A program made the translations under genes and the position numbers. This document shows positions 1 through 6,240 of a DNA stretch of 64,000 nt, one piece after another (within the stretch, counting starts at the first letter, position 1; each line of letters opens with the position of its first letter). This DNA is from Colwellia demingiae. Lineage in GTDB: Bacteria; Pseudomonadota; Gammaproteobacteria; Enterobacterales; Alteromonadaceae. The stretch lies in the NCBI RefSeq assembly GCF_007954275.1, contig NZ_VOLT01000005.1, positions 1 through 64,000 of the forward strand. The letters run 5' to 3'. The notes under the pieces were generated by a model that made no database searches, had not been told where the DNA came from, and was given only the letters and a program-made list of their open reading frames with translations.

Positions 1-25
1 TTGGCTCGAACGTCTTGTTAGAAAC
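1..25 (+). repeat. 3' end of an attC-like site (cut by window edge)
   Basis: The first bases contain TTGGCTCG and then GTTAGAA (17-23), a GTTRRRY-like core. It looks like the right end of a cassette site whose left half lies outside the window. The next 95 bases hold no gene before another site begins, so this would bound a very short cassette without a gene. Confidence 0.4.
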
Positions 26-120
26 ATTGGATGTTTGCCATTCAATATTCGTAACCAACAGAAGCATGTTCCACCTAATATAAGAGTAAGTTACTTTATT
101 AAATAAGTGGCTTGGTCGAA

Positions 121-217
121 CTATAAGTAAATCAACAAGGACAAATAACAGTTGGAATTTGCTCCTTCGTCACTTATTTTAATCAACAATTTTTAGCCTC
201 TTAACGAGGCGTTATGA
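121..217 (+). repeat. attC-like site
   Basis: The site contains TATAAG near its left end, AGGACA, CAGTTGG, a TTCGT centre, ATCAACAATT, TTAGCCTCTTAACGAGGC and the core GTTATGA (211-217). The core is followed after 9 bases by the next gene start, as expected for a cassette junction. Confidence 0.75.
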
Positions 218-226
218 GTAAATAAA

Positions 227-592
227 ATGAATAGAGTCATCCTTTTATTGTTAGTTACCTGCTTATTTGGCTGTAGTAAGCCACTAGATATTCAGTTAGA
301 ACCTGAAGTGCACATTTTCCTTAGTAAGGATACCAAACAGGGAATACCTATTACTCTGAATGACAAGGCGTATTTAGTTCTCAACGAATGGTTACATGAG
401 AACAAAACTGGTTGGTATGCCACATCTGGTCGTTATCCTGGTGGTGTTTACATTAAGTCTGGTAAATTTGGTATTCAAGTTATTGAATCAAAAGTTGTTA
501 TTTACTCAACAGTAGGTAATGAACCCAAAGCCATATATATCCAAGAAATTGAAAAAGGTGAGTTAAGCGCAATATTGGCTTTTGGTAAATAA
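227..592 (+). CDS. Small putative lipoprotein, cassette gene
   Basis: This is a 121-residue protein of unknown function. The N-terminus is a lipoprotein signal: a short basic start, a run of leucines and valines, then a lipobox ending LFGC with the cysteine at residue 16. The mature part is hydrophilic and probably beta-rich, with a central YPGGVYIKSG stretch. It should be anchored in the inner or outer membrane facing the periplasm. It lies between two attC-like sites (121-217 and 596-691), so it is the single gene of one cassette. There is no strong ribosome binding site before the ATG at 227. No family is recognised. Confidence 0.75.
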   Translation: MNRVILLLLVTCLFGCSKPLDIQLEPEVHIFLSKDTKQGIPITLNDKAYLVLNEWLHENKTGWYATSGRYPGGVYIKSGKFGIQVIESKVVIYSTVGNEPKAIYIQEIEKGELSAILAFGK

Positions 593-595
593 ACT

Positions 596-691
596 CATAA
601 CAAACTACTCAAACGGACACAAACAGTGGCTTTTTTTTGTGCCTTAAACATTTTAGCCAACAATAAATATCCCCTTATGTAAGCATTATAA
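596..691 (+). repeat. attC-like site
   Basis: It begins with CATAACA (596-602) directly after the previous stop codon. It carries ACGGACA, CAGTGGCT, a T-rich centre and TTTTAGCCAACAAT, and ends in a degenerate core GCATTATAA (683-691). TGGCT and AGCCA form the inner arms. Confidence 0.7.
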
Positions 692-737
692 GTCTGGTTC
701 AAAACTGTGGTGTAATTATCACAAAGGGAGACATTAA

Positions 738-977
738 ATGGATAAATATCAAGAAATTGCAGAAATCAATAAGCTAGGAAGTTTGTCATACGCTTTGATT
801 TCAACAGCTATGGTAATGCTCTTACTTCAGGTTGGTTTAGTTAATGTAAACTACAATATTAGTGGGGACTCAATAATGAGGTTGTATTTACCAGTGATGG
901 TTCTTCTTGCTGGAATTTGGGTGCCAACATTGAAAGTTAGGCGTTTTATAAAACGGCACAAGGATTATCATGAGTAA
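738..977 (+). CDS. Small two-helix membrane protein, first gene of a two-gene cassette
   Basis: A 79-residue protein of unknown function with two predicted membrane segments (about residues 16-36 and 48-66) and a basic C-terminal tail (KVRRFIKRHK). A purine-rich AAAGGGAG lies 6 bases before the ATG. Its last codons overlap the start of the next gene by 8 bases, so the two are translationally coupled and probably act together. The pair sits between attC-like sites at 596-691 and 1,203-1,301. A toxin/antitoxin or membrane-effector role is conceivable but nothing in the sequence shows it. Confidence 0.7.
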   Translation: MDKYQEIAEINKLGSLSYALISTAMVMLLLQVGLVNVNYNISGDSIMRLYLPVMVLLAGIWVPTLKVRRFIKRHKDYHE

Positions 978-1194
978 CTCTGAAATTACTAGTTCACAAG
1001 AAATACTTCTTCAAATTACAAAGATTGTTGAAACTGAATGTGCACAAGATGCAACCGCACTGTTAGCCGATGGTTTTGTTTTGCTTGGCGTAGGAAATAG
1101 TGTTTTTGTAGATGCAGAAAGTCGCTTTGTTTATACCCTTGGTTTTCCTAAACCAATTGAAGAGTTAAGTCACTGGGTTCGTTCTAATTTTTAG
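970..1194 (+). CDS. Small soluble protein coupled to the membrane protein before it
   Basis: A 74-residue acidic soluble protein with no membrane segment and no family I can name. The ATG overlaps the end of the preceding small membrane protein gene. The C-terminal half (GFVLLGVGNSVFVDAE then TLGFPKPIEEL) looks like a compact beta-hairpin domain. The stop codon is 8 bases from the next attC-like site. The tight coupling implies a joint function with the membrane protein; the nature of that function is open. Confidence 0.65.
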   Translation: MSNSEITSSQEILLQITKIVETECAQDATALLADGFVLLGVGNSVFVDAESRFVYTLGFPKPIEELSHWVRSNF

Positions 1195-1202
1195 CAATGT
1201 GC

Positions 1203-1301
1203 ATATAACAAGCAGTTAAATAAAGGACAAAATACTGTTGACTGTATTTCCTTCCCCTACATTTAACAAACAACTTTTTGCCACTTAACAAAACGTTATC
1301 C
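1203..1301 (+). repeat. attC-like site
   Basis: Left core ATATAAC (1,203-1,209), then AAGGACA, ACTGTTGACTG, a TTCCTTCCCCTACA centre, TTTGCCACTTAACA and right core GTTATCC (1,295-1,301), a match to GTTRRRY except for one position. It is one of the clearer full-length sites. Confidence 0.75.
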
Positions 1302-1319
1302 CGAAGAGAACCTAGTTTT

Positions 1320-1895
1320 ATGCCTGAACCCAATCCAGCGAGAATCATGACCTTTGCATCGCCGACAGATCTAGGCAGGTGGCTCAAAGTAAATCACGCC
1401 ATCGAAAGCGAACTGTGGGTGAAAATATTCAAGAAAAAGACTGAAATTCCGAGCGTGACTTGGGACGATGTCGTGGTTGAGATGCTGTGCTGGGGCTGGA
1501 TCGATGGTATTAAGAAGTCAATCGATGACCAAGCCTATCTCCAGCGAGTGACTCCAAGAAAAGCGCGAAGTAACTGGTCGAAAAGAAACAGAGAACATGT
1601 GGAGCGTTTGATAAACGAGGGCCGGATGACAGAATCAGGACTCGTGCACGTTCGTGCTGCCAAAGCAGACGGACGGTGGGAGAATGCCTATGTGGCCAGT
1701 GAGATGAAAGTGCCAGCGGATTTCCTATTAGCATTAGAGAGCAAGCCGAAGGCCAAACAATTTTTTGCAACGCTCACTAAATCGAGTCATTATGTCATCG
1801 CATACGGATTGACAAGTGCGAAGAAAATCGAAACCAGACAGAGGCGATTTGCAAAATTCATAGACATGCTTGTCCAAAATGAAAAGCCAACTTAA
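1320..1895 (+). CDS. YdeI/OmpD-associated family protein
   Basis: A 191-residue cytoplasmic protein of the YdeI/OmpD-associated (OmdA, bacteriocin-protection) family. Family marks are the N-terminal SELWVKIFKKKT and SVTWDDVVVEMLCWGWIDG segments, then RVTPRKARSNWSKRNREHVERL and a C-terminal helical domain with LTKSSHYVIAYGLTSAKK and ETRQRR. The reading frame is open upstream to 1,278, but that part lies inside the attC-like site; the ATG at 1,320, preceded by GAAGAGAA, is the better start. The exact cellular role of the family is not established. The gene is visibly richer in G+C than its neighbours, which suggests a different source. Confidence 0.85.
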   Translation: MPEPNPARIMTFASPTDLGRWLKVNHAIESELWVKIFKKKTEIPSVTWDDVVVEMLCWGWIDGIKKSIDDQAYLQRVTPRKARSNWSKRNREHVERLINEGRMTESGLVHVRAAKADGRWENAYVASEMKVPADFLLALESKPKAKQFFATLTKSSHYVIAYGLTSAKKIETRQRRFAKFIDMLVQNEKPT

Positions 1896-1917
1896 GTTTC
1901 AAAAAGATAGATGTATT

Positions 1918-2019
1918 ATCCATACAAGGCTTTAAAACGGAACAAATACTGTTGGCTACGTTTAGCTTCGCTACACAATTTTAGCCAACCATTACTTAGC
2001 CTGCTATTTAGGCATTATA
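1918..2019 (+). repeat. attC-like site
   Basis: The inner arms GTTGGCTA (1,951-1,958) and TAGCCAAC (1,982-1,989) are perfect complements around a TTCGCTAC centre. The right part reads TTAGCCTGCTATTTAGGC and a degenerate core GCATTATA (2,012-2,019). Confidence 0.75.
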
Positions 2020-2034
2020 TTACATGGAGAGTTT

Positions 2035-2439
2035 ATGCGTAAATTAAGCGTTTTGTTCAGCCTACTTTTAATAGGGAGTTGTGAAGCTGGAAATGACAGT
2101 GCTACAACTCAAGAATTTGACTATTCAAAAACAGATAGTGAACTAATTTCAACTATGGTAAAAATGGGTTCTGATGTTAGTAAAGAACATCAAATAACCT
2201 ATCTCATTTATTGTTCAACAGAGCAACAAGTAAAGAAGATCCTTGCTGGTGCCATTCAACAAGGTTTTGAAGATGATTACGTTTCGTATTCTGATAAAGA
2301 TAAAATGTGGTCTACTAGCTTAATCAAAAATTTAAAATTAAATCTTAATGAAATATCTTCCAATCGCGCTATGTTAGCTCCATTAATACCACCAAATGGT
2401 TGTAAACCTATACGTTGGGGATCAATCGTAGAAATGTAA
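2035..2439 (+). CDS. Lipoprotein with RraB-like domain
   Basis: A 134-residue protein with a lipoprotein signal (lipobox LIGSC, cysteine at residue 16). The mature part resembles the RraB family (regulators of RNase E, PF06877): MGSDVSKEHQITYLIY matches the opening strand region, followed by a helix (TEQQVKKILAGAIQQGF) and a final segment ending RWGSIVEM that corresponds to the family's WGT-V end. RraB proper is cytoplasmic, so a lipid-anchored form would need a different job. Two cysteines in the mature part could form a disulfide. GGAGAG lies 5-10 bases before the ATG. The family assignment is by eye. Confidence 0.6.
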   Translation: MRKLSVLFSLLLIGSCEAGNDSATTQEFDYSKTDSELISTMVKMGSDVSKEHQITYLIYCSTEQQVKKILAGAIQQGFEDDYVSYSDKDKMWSTSLIKNLKLNLNEISSNRAMLAPLIPPNGCKPIRWGSIVEM

Positions 2440-2522
2440 CACAACAAGCTGTTTAATCAGGACAGAATATTGTGGCTGTACTTCGTTCCTCTACATTTAG
2501 CACAATAATGAGGTCTTTCTAT
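2440..2522 (+). repeat. attC-like site, right end degenerate
   Basis: It starts right after the stop codon with ACACAACAAGC. It continues with AGGACAGAATATTGTGGCTG, CTTCGTTCCTCTACA and TTTAGCACAATAATGAGG. The right core cannot be recognised. From here to 2,747 there is no gene and no other structure that I can name. Confidence 0.55.
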
Positions 2523-2747
2523 GTCACCACTTACTCAAGTTAATATTTTATGAATTAGGTATTTAATCTGTAGTTTTGTACTTGTTTCTACTCGTTTTTG
2601 TGGTAACTTTAGCTGCATAAAATATTTTGTATTTTTGGTTACACAGTTTTCGCCTAAAAGGATTTAGTGCGCATCGCTCAACTCCCCCTAGGTTTTATAA
2701 ATTCTGTTTATGTTCTGATCATTTCAGTATTTGCCATCTACACAAAA

Positions 2748-2776
2748 TATAACAAGTAAATCAACGGACGTTAGCT
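2748..2776 (+). repeat. Truncated attC-like site
   Basis: TATAACAAG (2,748-2,756), AACGGAC and GTTAGCT (2,770-2,776, a perfect GTTRRRY core) are fused without the middle of the site. This looks like an internal deletion of an attC. It marks a junction 26 bases before the next gene. Confidence 0.45.
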
Positions 2777-2801
2777 GTTTAAATAGCTTCAAGGATCTCA
2801 G

Positions 2802-3065
2802 ATGAAATTTTTAGCATTAATGGCTCAGTCATTACTTTGGTTAACTGTTGCAGCTTCACCAACTTTAGCAGGGCTTATACTTGGTTTTATTCTTAGTATG
2901 CAAGCGGGTGATTTATATAGCCTAACAGTACCTTTATGTGGGTTTGTTGGGTTCATGATTGGCGGTCTTTGGGCTGAAAGAATTCGAAAAACAATAGGTC
3001 TATCTTCATTCTTAGGCCGGTTGATGGGGATGCGTGAATTAAGAGATAGTGATAAAAACAGATAA
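2802..3065 (+). CDS. Small membrane protein, cassette gene
   Basis: An 87-residue protein with two hydrophobic segments (about residues 6-33 and 40-58) and a basic, soluble C-terminal tail (ERIRKTIGLSSFLGRLMGMRE). It is glycine-rich in the helices. No family is recognised. The AAGGATCTCAG before the ATG contains a fair ribosome binding site. Its stop codon lies within the left end of the next attC-like site, a typical cassette arrangement. Confidence 0.7.
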   Translation: MKFLALMAQSLLWLTVAASPTLAGLILGFILSMQAGDLYSLTVPLCGFVGFMIGGLWAERIRKTIGLSSFLGRLMGMRELRDSDKNR

Positions 3066-3142
3066 CAAACAATTCAATGTGACACGCAACCGTTGGTTTG
3101 TTCACTCCACTCAACATTTAAGCCACTTATGTGGTGTTAGCT
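3062..3142 (+). repeat. attC-like site
   Basis: Left core GATAACAAAC, then GTGACACGCAACCGTTGG, a TTCACTCCACTCAACA centre, TTTAAGCCACTTATGTGGT and right core GTTAGCT (3,136-3,142), which matches GTTRRRY exactly. Confidence 0.7.
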
Positions 3143-3154
3143 TTAAGAGTTCAT

Positions 3155-3408
3155 ATGAAAAGTTATCTTCTACATCAATATAGGAAATTGTTAGAGCAGG
3201 GTCTACTCTACCCAATAAGGTTGTATTTAACCTTATTGGGGGGCTACTCTTTAGCCTTTGGATGTCTAGTGCTTTAGAGTCTTTAATTGACTTAGGTGAG
3301 CTTAAAGTCCAATGGAATGCTAACTGGCTATATGAAACAGCTTTAATTCTTTGGGTCTTATATATGATATTAATTACTGTAGTAGGTAAATTCAGTACCA
3401 AGGATTAA
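3155..3408 (+). pseudogene. Cassette gene for a small membrane protein, frameshifted in a run of six G
   Basis: From the ATG at 3,155 the frame runs to a stop at 3,275-3,277 (40 residues). At the G run 3,238-3,243 a -1 shift, or one extra G, opens a second frame to 3,408. The joined product has 84 residues, with a hydrophobic stretch across the junction (RLYLTLLGG then LLFSLWMSSAL) and a second membrane helix near the end (ALILWVLYMILITVVG). That is the size and two-helix plan of the neighbouring cassette proteins, which argues that the joined frame is the real gene. It could be a decayed gene, a slippery sequence for programmed or phase-variable frameshifting, or a sequencing error in the G run. 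A 96-codon frame on the other strand here looks like a shadow. Confidence 0.6.
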
Positions 3409-3485
3409 TACAGCTAACAAGGCACACAATACAGGCTATCGAAAACAGAAGAAATAGGTAAGTTGCACCAAAGTAAGTAAAACAA

Positions 3486-3574
3486 ATATAAAAACGAGGA
3501 CACGCAACCGTTGGCAGCGTTCCATTTCGCTTTAACTTTTAGCCAACGATTACTTAGTCTGCTATTTGGAGCTC
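3486..3574 (+). repeat. attC-like site
   Basis: GAGGACACGCAACCGTTGGC and TTTTAGCCAACGATTACTTAG form the inner arms (GTTGGC with GCCAAC) around TTCCATTTCGCTTTAAC. The right core is degenerate. The region 3,409-3,485 upstream has CAGCTAACAAGG but no gene, so the left core may lie further left with an insertion in between. Confidence 0.7.
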
Positions 3575-3576
3575 AT

Positions 3577-3801
3577 ATGTACAAGGAAAGTTTAGGTTTG
3601 TTGAATTGTCTGAGTTACTTAAAACGAGATGTTAAATTTAGAGCTTTCTTAATTGCTCTAGGTTTATTGATTGGTACTCACCTTTTGATAAGTGATAACC
3701 TCAATCAATTTAGTTCTTCTAGATTCAAAGAAACGGCGATATTTATAATGATTATTCTCTGTATTTTTATTCCTTGGCATTTATTTGATAAAGAAGATTA
3801 A
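3577..3801 (+). CDS. Small two-helix membrane protein, cassette gene
   Basis: A 74-residue protein of unknown function. After a basic N-terminal part (SYLKRDVKFR) come two membrane segments, about residues 22-39 and 52-70, and a short acidic tail (FDKED). The frame is open upstream to 3,511, but those 22 codons are attC sequence; the ATG at 3,577 just after the site is the natural start. No family is recognised. Confidence 0.65.
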   Translation: MYKESLGLLNCLSYLKRDVKFRAFLIALGLLIGTHLLISDNLNQFSSSRFKETAIFIMIILCIFIPWHLFDKED

Positions 3802-3810
3802 TGGCATGCA

Positions 3811-3857
3811 TAATATTTATTAGCCAACGACTATCAGTCACTTAAGGTGGCATTATA
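3811..3857 (+). repeat. attC-like site, right half only
   Basis: TTAGCCAACGAC, CAGTCACTTAAGGTGG and a degenerate core CATTATA (3,851-3,857) match the right half of the other sites. The left half is missing, so recombination at this junction is probably lost. Confidence 0.5.
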
Positions 3858-3874
3858 TTTTACAAGGAAGTTAT

Positions 3875-4255
3875 ATGAAAAATTTAGTAATAGCGTTATT
3901 TTTTAGTACTATATTAATCGGTTGTCAATCCATACCAGAGCAATACCTTACACAACCAGCCATTAAAATTGAGGAACCTGAGCTATCTAAGTATTGGGTA
4001 GCTAAAGATGGTGGAATTTCCTTTAAATCACCTTCCGGTAAACTACCCAGTGAAAATGGTACAGTATTTATAAACTATCTTATTGATTCAAACGGTGAGA
4101 TTTTTAATCTAAAAGTTGTCAAATCTACTCCTAGTGACGCATGGAATAAAATTGCACTTAAGGTGTTAAAACAAACAGTATATATAAATGCTGAAACCAA
4201 TCTAATTAAGGCCCCAGTAATTGTTACAACGAAAGTCGTATTCGATATATATTAA
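3875..4255 (+). CDS. Lipoprotein with TonB C-terminal-like domain
   Basis: A 126-residue protein. The signal ends in a lipobox LIGC (cysteine at residue 17). The C-terminal 70 residues resemble the TonB carboxy-terminal fold: GTVFINYLIDSNGEIFNLKV, then VKSTPSDAWNKIALKVLKQ, matching the family pattern of a strand with G.V.V.F.ID.NG, a second strand and a helix with D..A...L. There is no proline-rich spacer and no transmembrane anchor, so this is not a working TonB; it is a small periplasmic lipoprotein of unknown role. AAGGAAG lies 5 bases before the ATG. Confidence 0.65.
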   Translation: MKNLVIALFFSTILIGCQSIPEQYLTQPAIKIEEPELSKYWVAKDGGISFKSPSGKLPSENGTVFINYLIDSNGEIFNLKVVKSTPSDAWNKIALKVLKQTVYINAETNLIKAPVIVTTKVVFDIY

Positions 4256-4273
4256 AACATAATAAGGAAATTA

Positions 4274-4306
4274 ACGTGATGCGCAGCAGTAAGCTGCGTA
4301 TCATGT
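4274..4306 (+). other. Strong RNA hairpin between two lipoprotein genes
   Basis: Left arm 4,274-4,287 and right arm 4,293-4,306 pair over 14 positions (12 Watson-Crick, 2 G-U in RNA) around the loop AGTAA. The core is CGCAGC / GCTGCG. There is no T run after it, so it is not a simple terminator. It buries alternative start codons at 4,276 and 4,279 and lies 15 bases before the start chosen for the next gene. It may stabilise the upstream message or be a REP-like palindrome. Confidence 0.6.
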
Positions 4307-4320
4307 TTTGGAATGTAATC

Positions 4321-4554
4321 ATGGATAGATTAATAATTTTAGCTATAGGTGCGTTGCTTGCTTCTTGCAGTGCAGGAAATTTAAATTGCTCTAACTCAGG
4401 TTGTGCCGCAATAAATGGTGCGCTAATGGTCAAGGATATTTATTCCCAAGATCCACCTAAAAAATGCAAAGACATGTCTGGCGAACAACGAAAAGAATGT
4501 GAGCAACAAGTTGAAGCAGTTAAAAATTCTATAGCTAAAGAGAATAAAGTATGA
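4321..4554 (+). CDS. Small putative lipoprotein
   Basis: A 77-residue protein with a lipoprotein signal whose lipobox is LASC (cysteine at residue 16), followed by a cysteine-containing mature part (GNLNCSNSGCAAING) and a charged C-terminal half with KKCKDMSGEQRKECEQQ. The four mature cysteines could form two disulfides in the periplasm. Frames with earlier starts (GTG 4,276 or ATG 4,279, preceded by AAGGAAA) would add about 15 residues before the signal, but those starts are inside a stable hairpin; I prefer the ATG at 4,321. No family is recognised. Confidence 0.6.
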   Translation: MDRLIILAIGALLASCSAGNLNCSNSGCAAINGALMVKDIYSQDPPKKCKDMSGEQRKECEQQVEAVKNSIAKENKV

Positions 4555-4576
4555 CTAATGTATACATGGAGATTGT

Positions 4577-5053
4577 GTGATAAACGTATATCTTTTTGAT
4601 TGGGGCGACACTTTAATGGTCGATTTCCCTGGTGTTACCGGCAAAATGTGCGATTGGGACATAGTTGAGGCTGTATCTGAGGCTAAAGAAACCTTAGAGG
4701 TGTTATCTGAACACTCACAAATATATATCGCTACTGGCGCTGCCGACTCAACTGAGTTAGAGATTAAAAAAGCCTTTGAGCGCGTGGGGTTAAATGAATT
4801 TATATCAGGTTATTTTTGTAAAGCTAATTTAGGCTTGTCTAAAGGAACACCTGAGTTTCTCAACTCTATCCTAGAAAAATTGAAAGTCCCTTCAGTTAAT
4901 GTCGCTATGGTTGGAGATAATTTTGATAAAGATATCAAACCTGCAATCGCTGCAGGTATTCAACCTTTCTGGTTTACAGATAATGATATAGAAACTGTGC
5001 CAAATAATGTTAAAGTAATTAATCAGTTAAGTGCATTGTACTTAAACAAGTAA
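4577..5053 (+). CDS. HAD-family hydrolase
   Basis: A 158-residue cytoplasmic protein of the haloacid dehalogenase superfamily. Motif I is FDWGDTL near residue 7 (nucleophile aspartate and second aspartate present), motif II the T of YIATGA, motif III a lysine near KG, and motif IV VGDNFDKDIKPAIAAGI. The cap is minimal, so it is probably a small phosphatase; the substrate is unknown. The start is a GTG at 4,577 with TGGAGA upstream. No attC-like site separates it from the lipoprotein gene before it, so the two may share a cassette. A site follows directly after its stop. Confidence 0.8.
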   Translation: MINVYLFDWGDTLMVDFPGVTGKMCDWDIVEAVSEAKETLEVLSEHSQIYIATGAADSTELEIKKAFERVGLNEFISGYFCKANLGLSKGTPEFLNSILEKLKVPSVNVAMVGDNFDKDIKPAIAAGIQPFWFTDNDIETVPNNVKVINQLSALYLNK

Positions 5054-5140
5054 CCTAAACAGAACTGCTAGCCGTTGGCGCTGTTCGCTTCGTTACACAT
5101 TATGGCTAACAAATATCAGTCCCTTATTTGGGGATTATGG
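5050..5140 (+). repeat. attC-like site
   Basis: The site overlaps the stop codon of the HAD gene. It has GTAACCTAAACAGAAC, TAGCCGTTGGC, a TTCGCTTCGTTACACA centre, TGGCTAACAAATATCAG and a degenerate core ATTATGG (5,134-5,140). Confidence 0.65.
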
Positions 5141-5143
5141 CGA

Positions 5144-5431
5144 GTGAATAGATTAGTGTTAAATTTTAAGCTTTCCTCAATATGGGGATTTGTCGGAATC
5201 GCGATTGGGTTATGTGCTTTTTTGTTTAATTACTACATGGTCCCAATATCATTGCCCGGATATAAAATATTAGTTTCTCCCGCTATATTCACTTTACGTT
5301 TTTTTAGTGAAGAAACTTATTTTGCTCCAAAAATGATACTTTTTCTTTCTGGTCAATTTGTAGGGTATTTTTTAATGGGTTCTATTGTTCAAATTATTAA
5401 AAAAATAGTTCTGCGTAAAAACAAGTCATAA
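5144..5431 (+). CDS. Small membrane protein, cassette gene
   Basis: A protein of about 95 residues with hydrophobic segments near residues 13-33, 42-58 and 70-88 and a basic tail (KKIVLRKNKS). The open frame reaches back to 5,075, but the first 23 codons lie in the attC-like site. The GTG at 5,144 is the first start outside it; GTG 5,156 or TTG 5,153 are alternatives, and none has a good ribosome binding site. Function unknown. Confidence 0.55.
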   Translation: MNRLVLNFKLSSIWGFVGIAIGLCAFLFNYYMVPISLPGYKILVSPAIFTLRFFSEETYFAPKMILFLSGQFVGYFLMGSIVQIIKKIVLRKNKS

Positions 5432-5458
5432 TATTTAGCCTATTAACAGAGCATTTTC
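5431..5458 (+). repeat. attC-like site, right half only
   Basis: ATATTTAGCCTATTAACAGA and GCATTTT resemble the right half of the other sites (TTTAGCC..TTAA..GGCATTAT). The left half is absent. Low sequence content makes this a tentative call. Confidence 0.4.
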
Positions 5459-5490
5459 TTTACCCTACCCAATCAACTATAGGAACTTTA

Positions 5491-5826
5491 ATGCGAAAAA
5501 TATTTCTTACTATTATTTCATTCACCCTTTTTATTTCTTCAGCGAGTGCCAGTTATATTGATGGTAATTTATTGAAGTCAATGTCTGTTGCTCCCGTTAC
5601 TGAAAACTCCCATCTGCAATTTGTAGGCTATGTCGTCGGAGTTATTGATTCAAATGAACAAGATAACTTATGTGTAGATGTCCCACCAAATGCTTTAACT
5701 CCCGTGTTAGATACCGTTATAAATTACCTAGCTAACAACCCTGAAAAGCTAAATGCTTCTGGTAGTGATTTAGTTGTTGAGGCACTTATTAAACAGTACT
5801 CTTGCCCATTTACACCAAAAAGCTAA
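5491..5826 (+). CDS. Rap1a/Tai-like immunity family protein
   Basis: A 111-residue secreted protein with a cleavable signal peptide (about residues 1-20, ending SASA). The mature part matches the Rap1a/Tai fold (PF18602): HLQFVGYVVGVIDS for the first helix, NLCVDVPPNALTPVLDTVINYL with the first conserved cysteine, then a helix with NPEKL and DLVVEALIKQYSCPF with the second cysteine. In known members the cysteines form a disulfide, and Rap1a-type proteins protect Serratia from type VI secretion effectors. No effector gene lies next to it, so it would be an orphan immunity gene carried by a cassette. The fold call is by eye but the motifs are clear. Confidence 0.75.
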   Translation: MRKIFLTIISFTLFISSASASYIDGNLLKSMSVAPVTENSHLQFVGYVVGVIDSNEQDNLCVDVPPNALTPVLDTVINYLANNPEKLNASGSDLVVEALIKQYSCPFTPKS

Positions 5827-5835
5827 AAAAATAAA

Positions 5836-6240
5836 ATGGAAATTAGTGCTATTTCTTGGGAACAAACCATCCCTCTTCGTCAGAGCGTCTTGTGGCCAAA
5901 TAAACCGCCTGAATATTGCCACGTAGATGGAGATATAAAAGCATCACATTTTGGTATTTTTGTTGACGGATTACTTGTGTGTGTCGCTTCTGTTTATTTA
6001 ACTTCAAACAGAGCTCGTTTACGTAAATTTGCTACAGATCCCAGATATCAAAACCAAGGAATTGGCTCCAAAATGTTGGAACATATTATTCAAACGTTAA
6101 GAAGTAGCCAAGTAGAAGTTTTCTGGTGTGATGCGAGAGAATCAGCTATACAGTTTTATGACCGCTTTGGTATGCAAGCATGTAGTGAGCGTTTCTATAA
6201 AGCAGACGTAGCATATTACAAAATGGAAGTTGCGTTATAA
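5836..6240 (+). CDS. GNAT-family N-acetyltransferase
   Basis: A 134-residue cytoplasmic acyl-CoA-dependent acetyltransferase. Motif A, which binds the acetyl-CoA pyrophosphate, is RKFATDPRYQNQGIGSKML (Q-N-Q-G-I-G). Motif B follows as VEVFWCDARESAIQFYDRFGM. The N-terminal half (LRQSVLWPNKP) is typical of the small GNAT group often found in cassettes and plasmids. The substrate is unknown. It begins only 9 bases after the Rap1a-like gene, so both may sit in one cassette, and its stop overlaps the next attC-like site. Confidence 0.85.
   Translation: MEISAISWEQTIPLRQSVLWPNKPPEYCHVDGDIKASHFGIFVDGLLVCVASVYLTSNRARLRKFATDPRYQNQGIGSKMLEHIIQTLRSSQVEVFWCDARESAIQFYDRFGMQACSERFYKADVAYYKMEVAL

Noticed and set aside
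3111..3401. Minus-strand open frame of 96 codons opposite the frameshifted cassette gene
   Set aside because: It overlaps an attC-like site, runs against the orientation of all cassettes, and has no ribosome binding site; the + strand frames have membrane-protein features.
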